Of a stretch of 64,000 bases of DNA, positions 24,861-37,223 are shown one piece after another. The translations under genes were made by a program, and so were the position numbers. The notes beneath the pieces were generated by a model. It was not told the origin of the DNA. It did no database searches and saw only the letters and a list, made by a program, of their open reading frames with translations. The stretch spans positions 1 through 64,000 of the forward strand of contig NZ_VIGV01000008.1 in NCBI RefSeq assembly GCF_007858445.1, in the 5' to 3' direction. Position 1 is the stretch's first letter. The number at the start of each line of letters is the position of its first letter. This DNA is from Tsukamurella sputi. Lineage in GTDB: Bacteria; Actinomycetota; Actinomycetes; Mycobacteriales; Mycobacteriaceae.

Positions 24861-25829
24861 TTACTGACGGCGCTGTCGCGCGAACTCCGCCAGGACGACG
24901 CCCGCGGCGACCGACGCGTTGAGCGACTCCACCGACGAGGCGATCGGGATCGACAGGATCGAGTCGCAGTTCTCGCGGACCAGCCGCGACAGTCCCTTGC
25001 CCTCGGACCCGACGACCACGACCACGCCGGTGTCGGCGCGGTAGTCGTCCAACGTCACGTCGCCGCCCGCGTCCAGGCCCACGACCTGCAGGCCCGCGGC
25101 CGCGTAATCGGCCAGCGTGCGGTTGAGGTTCGGCGCCTGCGCGACCGGCAGGCGTGCCGCCGCACCCGCCGACGTGCGCCAGGTGACGGCGGTGACCGCG
25201 GCGGACCGTCGACCCGGGATGACCACGCCGTGACCACCGAACGCGGCCGTCGAGCGGATCACCGCGCCGAGGTTGCGGGGATCGGTGATGTTGTCGAGAG
25301 CGACGATGAGCGGCGCCTCGCCGCGGTCCTGCGCGCGGGCGAGGAGATCCTCGGGGTGCGCGTACTGGTACGGCGGGATCTGCAGGGCGATGCCCTGGTG
25401 CAGCCCGTTGTCGCTCATCCGGTCCAGCTCGCCGCGCTGCACCTCGAGGATCGCGATGCCCTTGTCGGCCGCGATCTGCACCGATTCGGTGAGCCGCTCG
25501 TCGTTCTGCGCGCCGAGCGCCACGTAGAGGGCCGTCGCGGGGACGCCCGCCCGCAGGCACTCGACGACCGGATTGCGGCCGAGGACGTACTCGGGCCCGT
25601 CGTCGGCGGGGCGGCCGGCGATCTTCGTCGGGCGACGCTGCGGATTCGCGGCCGCCTTCGCCGCGGCCCGTGCCTTCTTGTGCGCGGGGTGGTACGGGCG
25701 GTCCTTCGCGGCCGGAGTCGCACCGCGCCCCTCCAGGCCGCGCCGACGGACGCCGCCCGAGCCCTGGACCTGCCCCTTCTTGGTGCCCGCCTTGCGGACA
25801 GCGCCGCGGCGCTGCGAATTGCCTGCCAT
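24861..25829 (-). CDS. rlmB: 23S rRNA (guanosine-2'-O-)-methyltransferase, RlmB/TrmH type
   Basis: 322 aa SPOUT enzyme methylating a ribose in rRNA. A basic, disordered N-terminal tail of about 85 residues ([20 protein letters not shown]) precedes the substrate-binding part ([15 protein letters not shown]) and the knotted core: [25 protein letters not shown] and [18 protein letters not shown] 25829 overlaps the cysS stop as TGATG. Same order as Rv3579c-Rv3580c. Its orthologue in tuberculosis is annotated only as an rRNA/tRNA methyltransferase, so target position is inferred. Confidence 0.9.
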   Translation of the reverse strand: MAGNSQRRGAVRKAGTKKGQVQGSGGVRRRGLEGRGATPAAKDRPYHPAHKKARAAAKAAANPQRRPTKIAGRPADDGPEYVLGRNPVVECLRAGVPATALYVALGAQNDERLTESVQIAADKGIAILEVQRGELDRMSDNGLHQGIALQIPPYQYAHPEDLLARAQDRGEAPLIVALDNITDPRNLGAVIRSTAAFGGHGVVIPGRRSAAVTAVTWRTSAGAAARLPVAQAPNLNRTLADYAAAGLQVVGLDAGGDVTLDDYRADTGVVVVVGSEGKGLSRLVRENCDSILSIPIASSVESLNASVAAGVVLAEFARQRRQ

Positions 25830-27229
25830 CAGTTGCCCGCCTTCTTCTTGAGTGTCCATGCGGAACCGTCGGCACCGTCGGTGACCTCGATGCCCGCGGC
25901 CTGCAGCCGATCGCGCGAGGCGTCGGCCTCCGCCCAGTTCTTCTCCGCCCGCGCGGCCGCGCGCCGCTCGAGCTCGGCCTGCACCAGCACGCCGAGGGCG
26001 TCCATGGCCTGACCGTCGCCGGCGTTCTCCGTGACCCAGTGCGGGTCCAGCGGATCGACGCCGAGGATCGCCGTCATGGCGCGCACCGCGCCCGCCAGGC
26101 GCCGCGCCTCGTCGAGATCGCCCGACTCGAGCGCCGCGTTCCCGGCGCGCACGGCACCGTGCACCTCCGCCAACGCCGACGGTACGCCGAGATCGTCGTC
26201 CAGCGCAGCGGCGAAGCCCTCAGTCCACTCCCCGAGCCGCACCTCCCCCGCCCGTTCGACGGTGCGCTGCACGAACGCCTCGATCCGGCCGTACGCCGTG
26301 ACCGCCTCCTGCAGCGCTCCCGCCGAGTACTCCTGCATCGAGCGGTAGTGCGCCGAGCCGAGGTAGTACCGCAGTTCCACCGCGCGGACCTGGGTGAGCA
26401 GGTTCGGGATCGAGACCACGTTGCCGAGGGACTTGCTCATCTTCTCGCCCGACATGGTGACCCAGCCGTTGTGCAGCCAGTAGTTCGCGAAGGCGTCGCC
26501 CGCGCCGTGCGCCTGGGCGATCTCGTTCTCGTGATGCGGGAAGACGAGATCCATACCGCCGCAGTGGATGTCGAACTGCGCACCGAGGTAGCTCGTCGCC
26601 ATCGCGGAGCACTCCAGGTGCCAGCCCGGGCGGCCGTCGCCCCACGGCGACGGCCAGCTCGGCTCGCCCGGCTTCGCCGCCTTCCACAGCGTGAAGTCCA
26701 GCGGATCCCGCTTGCCCTCGGCCAGGGTCTCGCCCTGCTGCACGTCGTCGACCTTCTGGCGGCTGAGCTCGCCGTAGGTCGGCAGGGAGCGCACGGAGAA
26801 GTAGACGTCGCCGGCCGCCGCGTAGGCGTGGCCGCGCTCGATCATCCGCTCCATGTACGTGACCATCTGGGTGATGAAGCCGGTCGCGCGCGGCTCCGCC
26901 GACGGGGGCAGCACCCCCAGCGCGTCGTAGGCGCGGGTGAACTCGCGCTCGTGGGTCGCGGCCCACTCCCACCAGGGACGGCCCGCCTCGGCGGCCTTGC
27001 GCAGGATCTTGTCGTCGATATCCGTCACGTTGCGCACGAAGGCCACGTCGAGACCCTTCGCGAGGAGCCAGCGCCGCAGCACGTCGAAGGCCACGCCGCT
27101 GCGGATGTGCCCGATGTGCGGGACGCCCTGCACCGTCGCGCCACAGAGATAGATGCCCGCCTTGCCGTCCACGAGGGGCACGAAGTCACGGACCTCGCGG
27201 GTCAGGGAGTCGTAAAGGCGCAGCGTCAC
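25829..27229 (-). CDS. cysS: Cysteinyl-tRNA synthetase
   Basis: Charges tRNA-Cys. 466 aa, class I. HIGH-type HIGHIRSG, zinc site Cys in YLCGATVQ with the later CSAM and HHENE, and [11 protein letters not shown] 27229 is chosen ([19 protein letters not shown]); the frame is open for 15 codons more. TAGAAT lies 8 nt upstream of the start, so possibly leaderless. Downstream rlmB overlaps by one base. Confidence 0.96.
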   Translation of the reverse strand: MTLRLYDSLTREVRDFVPLVDGKAGIYLCGATVQGVPHIGHIRSGVAFDVLRRWLLAKGLDVAFVRNVTDIDDKILRKAAEAGRPWWEWAATHEREFTRAYDALGVLPPSAEPRATGFITQMVTYMERMIERGHAYAAAGDVYFSVRSLPTYGELSRQKVDDVQQGETLAEGKRDPLDFTLWKAAKPGEPSWPSPWGDGRPGWHLECSAMATSYLGAQFDIHCGGMDLVFPHHENEIAQAHGAGDAFANYWLHNGWVTMSGEKMSKSLGNVVSIPNLLTQVRAVELRYYLGSAHYRSMQEYSAGALQEAVTAYGRIEAFVQRTVERAGEVRLGEWTEGFAAALDDDLGVPSALAEVHGAVRAGNAALESGDLDEARRLAGAVRAMTAILGVDPLDPHWVTENAGDGQAMDALGVLVQAELERRAAARAEKNWAEADASRDRLQAAGIEVTDGADGSAWTLKKKAGN

Positions 27230-27314
27230 GACGACTGATTCTACGGGTCGCGGTGCGAGCACTTCGCAGGTCAACCCGCTTCGCCCTCAGCGCCGGGAAA
27301 AGTAGGATCATCGG

Positions 27315-28238
27315 GTGCCTGAACGCCACGTCTCCGAGGTCAGCCGCGGCACTGCGATGGGCATCGCCGCGTACCTGCTCTGGGGCCTGTTCCCGCTCTA
27401 CTTCGACGCGCTCAAGCCCACCGGGCCGTGGGAGATCCTCGCCCACCGCATCCTGTGGAGCCTGCTGCTGTGCGTGGTGGTCCTCGCGGTGCTACGCGAC
27501 TTCCGCTGGCTGCGCGATCTGCGCGGGCAGTACCGGCTGCTCGCAGGTGTCACGATCGCGGCACTCCTCATCGCGACCAACTGGGTGGTCTACATCGCCG
27601 CCGTCACGTCGGGTCACACCTCCGACGCCGCGCTCGGCTACTTCCTCAATCCGCTGGTGACGGTCGCGCTCGGGGTCGTCGTGCTGGGCGAGAAACTGCG
27701 GCCGCTGCAATGGGCCGCCGTCGGGGTCGGGGTGTTCGCCGGTGTCTTCCTCACCATCGCGGGCGGCCGGTTCCCCTGGACCTCGCTGGCCCTCGCCTTC
27801 TCCTTCGGCCTGTACGGCCTGGTCAAGAACAAAGTGGGAGCGCACCTGAGCGCGCTGCACGGCTTCACGCTGGAGACCGCGATCCTCGCGCCGCTCGCGG
27901 CGATCGCGCTCGGCCTGATCGCTGTCTGGGGCGGCGGACTCGACTTCGGCCGCCACGGCGCCGTGCATACGACGCTGCTCGCGCTGGCGGGCGTCGCTAC
28001 GGCCGTCCCACTGCTCCTGTTCGCCGCGGCCGCGCGCCGCATCCCCCTGGTGACCGTCGGACTCATCCAGTTCGCGACGCCGATCATGCAGCTGCTGTGC
28101 GCCGTACTGTTCCTCGGCGAGCACGTCTCCACGGCCCGGTGGATCGGCTTCGGCATCGTCTGGATCGCGCTGATCCTGCTCACGCTCGACAGTGTGCGGG
28201 CACTGCGTCGGGCCCGCGCGGGTCAGCTCGCCGCGTAG
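27315..28238 (+). CDS. rarD: EamA-family transporter, RarD type
   Basis: 307 aa, ten membrane helices. Opens [24 protein letters not shown], typical of RarD. Substrate unknown; RarD was named for chloramphenicol sensitivity effects. GTG 27315 lies 6 nt after TAGGAT (leaderless). It sits on the opposite strand between cysS and ispF, genes that are adjacent in M. tuberculosis, and its last 16 bp overlap the end of ispF. Confidence 0.9.
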   Translation: MPERHVSEVSRGTAMGIAAYLLWGLFPLYFDALKPTGPWEILAHRILWSLLLCVVVLAVLRDFRWLRDLRGQYRLLAGVTIAALLIATNWVVYIAAVTSGHTSDAALGYFLNPLVTVALGVVVLGEKLRPLQWAAVGVGVFAGVFLTIAGGRFPWTSLALAFSFGLYGLVKNKVGAHLSALHGFTLETAILAPLAAIALGLIAVWGGGLDFGRHGAVHTTLLALAGVATAVPLLLFAAAARRIPLVTVGLIQFATPIMQLLCAVLFLGEHVSTARWIGFGIVWIALILLTLDSVRALRRARAGQLAA

Positions 28239-28692
28239 ACCAGCGCCGTGGCCATCGCGGCCACGCCCTCGCCGCGGCCGGTCAGTCCCAGACCGTCGGT
28301 CGTGGTGGCGGACACGGAGACCGGGGCACCGAGCAGCGCGCTCAACACGTCCTGCGCCTCGGCCCTGCGCGGCCCGACCTTGGGCCGGTTGCCGATCAGT
28401 TGCACCGCCGCGTTCCCGACGGTGAAGCCCGCATCGTCGAGCAGCCCGCGCACGTGGGTGAGCATCTCGGCCCCCGTGATGCCGACGTTGTCCGAGCGGC
28501 CCACACCGAAAACGGTGCCCAGATCGCCGAGGCCGCCGGCCGAGAGCAGCGCGTCGCACAGGGCGTGCACCGCGACGTCACCGTCGGAGTGGCCGGAGCA
28601 GCCGTCACCGTCGAACTGCAGGCCGAGCATCCAGCAGGGGCGTCCGGCCTCGAAGGGATGGACGTCGGTCCCGATGCCGACGCGGGGGACGA

Positions 28693-28696
<4 letters not shown>
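28223..28696 (-). CDS. ispF: 2-C-methyl-D-erythritol 2,4-cyclodiphosphate synthase
   Basis: 157 aa trimeric zinc enzyme of the MEP isoprenoid pathway. Metal ligands in GIGTDVHPF and [15 protein letters not shown]; the C-terminus has [22 protein letters not shown] 28696 overlaps the ispD stop (ATGA), so its translation is coupled to ispD. Confidence 0.95.
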
Positions 28697-30724
<2,028 letters not shown>

Positions 30725-30739
30725 GCCTTTCGGCTCTTC

Positions 30740-32137
30740 ATGGCACGAGCCAAGGTGCAGTACACCTGCACCGAGTGCGGCCACACCGTGGCCAAGTGGG
30801 TCGGCCGCTGCCCGTCGTGCGGCGCGTGGTCCACGATGGAGGAGGGCGCGCCGGTCCGCGCAGCCGGCTCCGGTGCGGCCGCGAACGTCGGGCTGACGCT
30901 CCCGAAGACCCCCGCGGTCCCGATCACGAGGATCGACCCGAACTCGACGCGCGCGCTGCCCGTGGGCATCGGCGAGCTCGATCGGGTGCTGGGCGGCGGC
31001 ATCGTCCCCGGTTCGGTGATCCTGCTGGCCGGCGAGCCGGGCGTCGGCAAGTCCACGCTGCTGCTCGAGGTCGTGCACCGCTGGGCCACGACGGGACGCG
31101 GGAAGTCCCTGTACGTCACGGGCGAGGAGTCCGCGGGCCAGGTCCGGCTGCGGGCCGAGCGCACCGGCGCCCTCTCCGATCAGCTCTACCTCGCCGCCGA
31201 ATCCGATCTCGGGACGGTGCTCGGCCACGTCGATCAGGTGTCGCCGACCCTGATGGTGGTCGACTCGGTGCAGACGCTCTCGGCGTCGGGCGTCGACGGG
31301 GTGCACGGCGGCGTCACGCAGGTCCGGGCCATCACCACCACCCTCACCTCACTCGCCAAGGCCACCGGCATCGCCGTGGTCCTCGTCGGTCATGTCACCA
31401 AGGACGGCGCCGTCGCGGGGCCCCGCTCCCTGGAGCACCTCGTCGACGTGGTGCTCAGCTTCGAGGGCGACAAGCACTCCACGCTGCGCATGGTGCGTGG
31501 CATCAAGAACCGGTTCGGCGCCTCCGACGAGGTGGGCTGCTTCGAGCAGCGCGAGTCCGGCATCGTCGAGGTCACGGACCCGTCGGGCCTGTTCCTGCAC
31601 CACCGCGACCAGGCCGCGGCCGGCACCGCGGTCACCGTCGGGCTGGACGGCAAGCGGCCCATGCTCGGCGAACTCCAGGCCCTCGTGACGCCCACTCCCC
31701 TGCCCGCGCCCCGACGGGCCGTCTCGGGCCTGGACTCGGCGCGCGTGGCGATGATCCTGGCCGTGCTGAGCAAGCACGGAGGCGTCGAGAACCTGGCGCA
31801 GAAGGACGTCTACGCGGCGACGGTCGGCGGGATGAAGATCACCGAGCCCGCTGCGGATCTGGCGCTGGCGCTGGCCGTGGCGTCCGGCGCGGTCGAGAAG
31901 GCGCTGCGCCCGAACACCGTCGTGCTGGGCGAGGTGGGCCTGGCCGGCGAAGTGCGGCGCGTGACCGGACTCGAGCGGCGGCTCGCGGAGGCGGCCCGCC
32001 TCGGCTTCACCCACGCCATCGTCCCGCCCTCGCCCGACGGACAGAAGGTGAAGGTCGACGGCATCCACATCGGCGAGGCGGCCACTCTCGCCGACGCCCT
32101 GCGTCTGGGCTCCCTCGCGCCCACCCGGAAGAAGTGA
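30740..32137 (+). CDS. radA: DNA repair protein RadA
   Basis: 465 aa. Zinc finger C-x2-C...C-x2-C ([17 protein letters not shown]), RecA-like core with Walker [10 protein letters not shown], the RadA-specific KNRFG motif, and a Lon-like C-terminal domain. A branch-migration helicase acting with RecA. It starts 15 bp after lpqE and precedes disA, a pair seen across actinobacteria; RadA is known to restrain DisA activity in Bacillus. Confidence 0.96.
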   Translation: MARAKVQYTCTECGHTVAKWVGRCPSCGAWSTMEEGAPVRAAGSGAAANVGLTLPKTPAVPITRIDPNSTRALPVGIGELDRVLGGGIVPGSVILLAGEPGVGKSTLLLEVVHRWATTGRGKSLYVTGEESAGQVRLRAERTGALSDQLYLAAESDLGTVLGHVDQVSPTLMVVDSVQTLSASGVDGVHGGVTQVRAITTTLTSLAKATGIAVVLVGHVTKDGAVAGPRSLEHLVDVVLSFEGDKHSTLRMVRGIKNRFGASDEVGCFEQRESGIVEVTDPSGLFLHHRDQAAAGTAVTVGLDGKRPMLGELQALVTPTPLPAPRRAVSGLDSARVAMILAVLSKHGGVENLAQKDVYAATVGGMKITEPAADLALALAVASGAVEKALRPNTVVLGEVGLAGEVRRVTGLERRLAEAARLGFTHAIVPPSPDGQKVKVDGIHIGEAATLADALRLGSLAPTRKK

Positions 32138-32153
32138 GCGCTAACCTACCGCT

Positions 32154-33227
32154 ATGAACCTCGAAGACGCGTTCGTCGGGAACGCGCCACTGCGCGACAC
32201 CGTGGTCCGGGTGGCTCCCGGTACCGGCCTGCGCGACGGGATCGAGCGGATCCTCCGCGGGCGCACCGGCGCCCTCATCGTGCTCGGCTACGACGAGGCG
32301 GTCGAGAAGATCTGCGACGGCGGCTTCCACCTCGACGTGGAGTTCGCGCCCACGCGCCTGCGCGAGCTCGCGAAGATGGACGGCGCCGTGGTGCTCTCCA
32401 CCGACGGCACGCGGATCGTGCGGGCGAACGTGCAGCTCGTGCCCGATCCTGCGATCCCCACCCAGGAGTCCGGTACGCGGCACCGCTCGGCCGAGCGCGC
32501 GGCGATCCAGACCGGCTATCCGGTGATCTCGGTGAGCGCGTCGATGGCCATCGTCCACGCCTACGTCGGCGGGGTGCGGCATCTCGTCGACGACGCGGCG
32601 CCCATCCTCTCTCGCGCCAACCTCGCGATCGCGACGCTGGAGCGCTACGCCCACCGGCTCGACGAGGTGCTCTCGCAGCTCTCCCGCGCGGAGATCGAGG
32701 ACGTGGTGACGGTCCGCGAGGTCGCGCACGTGGTGCAGCGGCTGGAGCTGGTGCGCCGGCTGGCCGTCGAGATCGAGCAGCACGTGCTGGAGCTCGGCAC
32801 GTCGGGCCGGCAGATCGCGCTGCAGCTCGAGGACCTGCTGGGCGACTCGATCTCGCTGCGCGAGCCGGTTCTCCGCGACTACCTGAGCGACGTCGACTCG
32901 GTGCCCGCCGCGGTCGCCCGGATCGACGCGCTCAGCGACGCCGAACTCCTCGCGGCGACCACGATCGCTGCCGCCCTGGGCTTCTCGGGCACCGTCGAGG
33001 CACAGGACGAGCCCGTCTCCCCGCGCGGCTACCGCCTGCTCGGCTCGGTGCCGCGCCTGCGCACGTCGCAGGTGGAGGCGCTGGTCGCCGCCTTCGGCTC
33101 CCTGCAGACGCTGCTCGCCGCCTCCGCTGCGGATCTGCAGGCCGTCCCGGGCATCGGGTCCGACGGTGCGCGGCAGGCCCGCGAGGGCCTCTCCCGCCTC
33201 GCCGAGGCCTCGGTCGAGCGGTTCTGA
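32154..33227 (+). CDS. disA: DNA integrity scanning protein, c-di-AMP synthase
   Basis: 357 aa. Diadenylate cyclase domain with MDGAVVLS (DGA motif) and GTRHRSAER (RHR motif), a helical linker, and a C-terminal helix-hairpin-helix ([14 protein letters not shown]) for branched DNA. Makes cyclic di-AMP and scans DNA. Besides read-through from radA it may have its own leaderless promoter: TAACCT (32142-32147) is 6 nt before ATG 32154. Confidence 0.96.
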   Translation: MNLEDAFVGNAPLRDTVVRVAPGTGLRDGIERILRGRTGALIVLGYDEAVEKICDGGFHLDVEFAPTRLRELAKMDGAVVLSTDGTRIVRANVQLVPDPAIPTQESGTRHRSAERAAIQTGYPVISVSASMAIVHAYVGGVRHLVDDAAPILSRANLAIATLERYAHRLDEVLSQLSRAEIEDVVTVREVAHVVQRLELVRRLAVEIEQHVLELGTSGRQIALQLEDLLGDSISLREPVLRDYLSDVDSVPAAVARIDALSDAELLAATTIAAALGFSGTVEAQDEPVSPRGYRLLGSVPRLRTSQVEALVAAFGSLQTLLAASAADLQAVPGIGSDGARQAREGLSRLAEASVERF

Positions 33228-33230
33228 GCT

Positions 33231-33259
33231 ACCCGATCAGTCAGAGACTGTTCCCGGGT
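33231..33259. terminator. Bidirectional hairpin between disA and the MFS gene
   Basis: Nested arms ACCCG/CGGGT (outer) and CAGTC/GACTG (inner, 3-nt loop) form a hairpin between the convergent ends of disA and the MFS gene. Confidence 0.5.
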
Positions 33260-34514
33260 CGAGGAGGCCGTCACGCCCATCCGCATCTGCCGACACCTGC
33301 GACCCACTCCTCCTGATGCCTGTACGTCGCGCCTCGGCGAGCGCGCTGACGATCGCCAGAACCGCGGTGAGGCCACAGGAAATCAGGATGTAGTCGACGG
33401 TTGCGGATCGGTCGGCGAACCACCCGGCAGCTGCAGAGCTGAGTCCGAAACCGACGCAGCTGGCGGAGTACAGGAGGGAGTTCCCAAGCGACAGATATCT
33501 TTCGGGCAGGGATTCGTGGAGCGAGAGGTTTCGTGCCGTTACCAGGCACGATTGCATGAAGCCTGCGGCGGCGAACGGAACAAGGATCCCGGCGATCCCG
33601 AATGGTCCGTCGGTGAGTGTGACGCCGGCGGTGAACACACAGGTCAGCAGCAAGAAGACCAGGCACTGAAGTCGGTACGCGCCCGACCATTTCTTGACGC
33701 CGTAGGCGAGACCACCTACGACCGCGGCGATGGAGAACCCGCTGAGGGCCACGCCGGCCCATTGGATGTCGTATCCGCTCTGCTCGAACAGTGGGGACGC
33801 CGATACCTCGATCGACCCCGACAGGAACATGGCGGCAGCACTGGTGAGGTAGATCGGCCATACGCTCATGACGACCTGCCGGCGATGCCTACTCGTGTCG
33901 GCGACGAGTTCGTCGGCAACGCCGGTCGCCGGGGCCTCCGAGATCCCGGGGACGCGACCGAGCCAGATCAGGGCGAACACGCAGCCGACTGCGGAGAGGA
34001 GTAGGGGGACGCGTCCGTCGATGGACAGTGCGAGCGTGGTGACGAGCAGTGGCGACACGGCGAACGTGAGGTTGGTGATCACTGAGTCCCAGCTCAGTCC
34101 GACATGGATCTCGTCCTCCGCGAGCATCCGGGTGAGTAGGACGCGCAGGCTGCCGATCAGGCCGGAGATGGCGCCGCCTGTCAGACCGGCGAGCGCGATG
34201 AGCACGAATGATGGCAAAGAATCGATTCCAACTGACAGCGCGACGAGCGCCGCGGCAGATACCGCTAGCGAGATGCGCGCATCTGTGGCGACGGGATACC
34301 GATCGGCTCGGGCACCGAGAACCGGCGCGGCTATGCACTCGGTGAGAACGCAGGCGGCTGCCATCCACGCGCCCGTGCTGTAGTGCCCCAGTTCGGTGCG
34401 CGTGAGCATGACGAACATGATCGGTGCGGCCGCTGCGGGAAACCGAGTGGCGAGGCGGACGAGCGACCACGCGAGAACTCCTCGGCGGCACAGGAGGGTC
34501 CGGTACTGCTTCAT
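33237..34514 (-). CDS. MFS transporter
   Basis: 425 aa, about 12 helices. Begins MKQYRTLLCRRGVLAWSLVRLATRFPAAAAPIMFVMLT, a pattern seen in MFS proteins near LysR regulators in actinomycetes. Motif A-like GARADRYP. Substrate unknown. Lower GC and mixed codons set it apart. With the LysR gene it separates disA from the Rv3587c-like gene, which are neighbours in M. tuberculosis, so the pair looks inserted. A C-terminal hydrophilic tail has SADADGRDGL. Confidence 0.85.
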   Translation of the reverse strand: MKQYRTLLCRRGVLAWSLVRLATRFPAAAAPIMFVMLTRTELGHYSTGAWMAAACVLTECIAAPVLGARADRYPVATDARISLAVSAAALVALSVGIDSLPSFVLIALAGLTGGAISGLIGSLRVLLTRMLAEDEIHVGLSWDSVITNLTFAVSPLLVTTLALSIDGRVPLLLSAVGCVFALIWLGRVPGISEAPATGVADELVADTSRHRRQVVMSVWPIYLTSAAAMFLSGSIEVSASPLFEQSGYDIQWAGVALSGFSIAAVVGGLAYGVKKWSGAYRLQCLVFLLLTCVFTAGVTLTDGPFGIAGILVPFAAAGFMQSCLVTARNLSLHESLPERYLSLGNSLLYSASCVGFGLSSAAAGWFADRSATVDYILISCGLTAVLAIVSALAEARRTGIRRSGSQVSADADGRDGLLDPGTVSD

Positions 34515-34609
34515 GTTTCTCTCGACAGGGAGCCACCGGTGCCATGTGCCATGCGCTGAGTATTTGCGGGTTTAGTGGTGTACAGCAAGATACGACAGCA
34601 AGCCTTGAA

Positions 34610-34699
34610 GGTTTCTGTCGATGTCAGGAAACCCGCAGGTAGCGGACGTTGCGATCCAGTGCGATCCGAATCGAGTCGTTATGATCGGTAGGTTTCCTG
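34610..34699. repeat. Repeated GGTTTCCTG elements between the MFS and LysR genes
   Basis: GGTTTCTG (34610-34617), its inverted form CAGGAAACC (34625-34633) and GGTTTCCTG (34691-34699) lie in the 227-bp divergent intergenic region. The last two are exact reverse complements. LysR proteins commonly bind two spaced sites between themselves and a divergent target. Confidence 0.5.
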
Positions 34700-34741
34700 G
34701 AAATCCGATCCAGCCTCAGGTCGAATAAGGGGGTGGCGGCC

Positions 34742-35644
34742 ATGCACGCCGGCAGCGCTTTGAACGTCAGCCACCTGCAGGCGCTTCGCGCGGTGGCCGA
34801 CCACGGGTCCGTCAGCGCAGCGGCTGCGGAACTGTATCTCACCCCGTCAGCGGTATCCCAGCAGCTGCAAACCCTCGCCGTCAATTGTGGATTCGACGTC
34901 GTCGAGCGACACGGCCGGACTGTGCGCCTGCCCCGCAGAGGACGAGCACTCGTCGCGCTGGGCGACGAGGTTGTCGCACGCTGGACTCATGGCCTGCGAT
35001 CCTTGGCCAAGTGCGAAACCGATGCCAGGGGCGTGAAGACGACGTTCCGCGTGGGTGCCCTCACATCCGCGTACCGCGCGTGGCTCAGTCCGGCGGTAGC
35101 TCGGATTCGCGCAACCACGGGCCTCGATCTCGAACTGGTCGAAGTCGCCCCGGACGAGGCCTGCGAACGCCTGATGGACAACGCGCTCGATGTCGCTGTG
35201 TCAGTTCGAATTCCCCGCGAGCTGCCGGCGAACCTGCACAGGATTCCGCTCTACAACGACACCTTCATACCCGTGAGCGCTCCCACCGTGCCCTCGCCTC
35301 AGAGCAGCCTCTCAGATTGGAGCAAGGCCTGCTGGGTTCTCCCCGAAGCGGGTACCTACTGCCACGAGATCATCGCCGCCCATTGCTCGGCAGTAGGTTT
35401 CGCACCGCACGCCGTCGCGCGTAGCAACGACTGGGACGTCATCCAGAGAATGGCCGTCTGTCTTGACGCGGTCGCGCTGGTGCCCGCGAGCAGTCTCGTC
35501 GCTACTCTCGGCGTCGCCGTGCATCACCTGGCCGCGGATCAGCTACCTGAGTGGCCGATCGAACTGATCACTCGGGCGGATCTGAGCTATCGCCCTGAAT
35601 TCGCAGCACTTCACCGGATCATCGCCGAACTCGCTCCCCGGTGA
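34742..35644 (+). CDS. LysR-family transcriptional regulator
   Basis: 300 aa. Winged helix at the N-terminus (LNVSHLQALRAVADHGSVSAAAAELYLTPSAVSQQLQTL), then a periplasmic-binding-like effector domain (FRVGALTSAYRAWLSP onwards). ATG 34742 is preferred (GGGGG at 8-nt spacing); GTG 34733 is also in frame. Divergent from the MFS gene and its likely controller. Lower GC than the core genes around. Confidence 0.87.
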   Translation: MHAGSALNVSHLQALRAVADHGSVSAAAAELYLTPSAVSQQLQTLAVNCGFDVVERHGRTVRLPRRGRALVALGDEVVARWTHGLRSLAKCETDARGVKTTFRVGALTSAYRAWLSPAVARIRATTGLDLELVEVAPDEACERLMDNALDVAVSVRIPRELPANLHRIPLYNDTFIPVSAPTVPSPQSSLSDWSKACWVLPEAGTYCHEIIAAHCSAVGFAPHAVARSNDWDVIQRMAVCLDAVALVPASSLVATLGVAVHHLAADQLPEWPIELITRADLSYRPEFAALHRIIAELAPR

Positions 35645-35699
35645 GGGCCGGTGAGCATCTGTACCACTCGTGTTCTCCGACGGGGTTCCTCTCTCGGAA

Positions 35700-36491
35700 T
35701 CAGTTCTCCCCGGTGCCCGTCGCGGGCGGGGGTGCCGCGCGCACGATGTTGAAGGTCACCGGGGCGCTGCGCTTCGCGCCGAGCTGCGCGACGATCTGGT
35801 ACGCGCCGGGCGCGACGGGGACGCGCTGCGCCTGGCAGCCGGGCGCCGAGGTGGTGCCGGCCCACTGCAGCTTGTAGCGCAGCTGCTGGCCGGGCTGCAG
35901 CACCTCGTTCTTGATCTCGGGCTGGAAGGTGCAGTCGAAGTTCGACCACAGCTGCTTGGAGCCGTCGAGGGTGAGCACGATCAGCTGCTGCTGGCCGGTT
36001 CCGATGTCGCGCGAGCACGGCACCGAGCCGGCGTTGGTCACCGTCGCCTCGAAGACCGGCTGCTCGCCGAGGGTGTACGTGGCCTTGTCCGCACCGACGA
36101 CGACGGAGACGTTCGCATCGGGGCAGGGGCCGCCGGCGACGACCGCACCCGGGGTCGGGACGCCGCCGCCGGAGGAACTGGCGGAGGCCGATGCCGAGCC
36201 GGACGCGGCCGCACCCGACTGCGGCGCACCCGAACCGCCCGCACCGCCACTGGCTCCGCCGTTGTTGGCGGCGGAGGGATCGGTCCCTCCGGCCTGCGAC
36301 GGGGGCAGGTCGGTCGTGGTGGCGGACGCGCTCGACGAGGTCGCGGCGGCGTTCTGCGACGAGTCCTTACCGCCGCCGACGAAGACGATCAGGAGCACCA
36401 CGACGAGCACCGCGAACAGCGCCAGGCCGGCGGCGAGCACGCGTCGGCGCCAGTAGATCTCGGGCGGCAGGGGTCCATGGGGCTCAAGCAC
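35700..36491 (-). CDS. Conserved membrane-anchored protein (Rv3587c-like)
   Basis: 263 aa. One membrane helix (residues about 18-40), then an 80-residue low-complexity Ser/Ala/Gly/Thr linker and a C-terminal beta-rich extracytoplasmic domain (ATYTLGEQPVFEATVTNAGSVPC, QLIVLTLDGSKQLWSNFDC) with four Cys. Function unknown. GTG 36491 lies 6 nt after TACCGT. Position next to canB/mutY matches M. tuberculosis. Confidence 0.82.
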   Translation of the reverse strand: MLEPHGPLPPEIYWRRRVLAAGLALFAVLVVVLLIVFVGGGKDSSQNAAATSSSASATTTDLPPSQAGGTDPSAANNGGASGGAGGSGAPQSGAAASGSASASASSSGGGVPTPGAVVAGGPCPDANVSVVVGADKATYTLGEQPVFEATVTNAGSVPCSRDIGTGQQQLIVLTLDGSKQLWSNFDCTFQPEIKNEVLQPGQQLRYKLQWAGTTSAPGCQAQRVPVAPGAYQIVAQLGAKRSAPVTFNIVRAAPPPATGTGEN

Positions 36492-36560
36492 GCTTCAACG
36501 GTAGCGTTTCCCCGGCCTCACGCCGCTGACCTGCGGCGGCGTGTCACGAATCGGTACGGA

Positions 36561-37214
36561 TCACTCCGGACGGACGGCCTGGAAGGGCGACGTGGCGGCC
36601 TCGCCGATGTCGCCCACGGAACCGCGCAGATGCACCTTGCCCTCGGCCAGCTCGTAGGTCAGGCCGACGATCGCGACGCGGCCCTCCTCGACGCCCTTGG
36701 CGATGATCCGCGAGCGCTCGATCAGGAGCCAGCTGGTCTCCATGACGTGCTGCGCGGTGATGTCGTTGACGTCCGTGAGCCCCTCTCGGCGGCCCGCGAG
36801 GACCGACGGGGTGAGCCGCTCGACGATGTCGCGGATGTAGCCGGGCGGCATGGTGCCGGTGTCGATCGAGTTCACGGTGGCGGCGACGGCGCCGCAGCTG
36901 TCGTGACCGAGGATCGCGATCAGAGGCACCTTGAGCACCTCGATGGCGTACTCGATCGAGCCGAGGACGGCCGCGTCGATGATGTGGCCGGCGGTGCGGA
37001 CCACGAACATGTCGCCGAGGCCCTGGTCGAAGATCACCTCGGCGGCGACGCGGGAGTCGCCGCAGCCGAAGAGCACCGCGGTCGGCTGCTGACCGGCCGT
37101 CAGTTCCGCGACGCGGCTGGCACCCTGATTCGGGTGCGCCGGTGCGCCTTCGACGAAGCGCCGGTTACCGTCACGGAGGGCGCGCCAGGCGCCGGGGGGA
37201 GTCGAAGTGGGCAT
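36561..37214 (-). CDS. canB: Beta-class carbonic anhydrase
   Basis: 217 aa. Interconverts CO2 and bicarbonate. Zinc ligands and the Asp-Arg dyad appear in FGCGDSRV and GHDSCGAV. Divergent from mutY; the two ATG codons are 9 bp apart, so the promoters overlap each other's coding starts. Same arrangement as Rv3588c-Rv3589. Confidence 0.95.
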   Translation of the reverse strand: MPTSTPPGAWRALRDGNRRFVEGAPAHPNQGASRVAELTAGQQPTAVLFGCGDSRVAAEVIFDQGLGDMFVVRTAGHIIDAAVLGSIEYAIEVLKVPLIAILGHDSCGAVAATVNSIDTGTMPPGYIRDIVERLTPSVLAGRREGLTDVNDITAQHVMETSWLLIERSRIIAKGVEEGRVAIVGLTYELAEGKVHLRGSVGDIGEAATSPFQAVRPE

Positions 37215-37223
37215 GGGTCCATA

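Noticed and set aside
35670-37223. A continuous open frame of over 800 codons running into mutY
   Set aside because: The first two thirds are antisense to the Rv3587c-like gene and canB, with no protein-like motifs. Only the part from 37224 is MutY.
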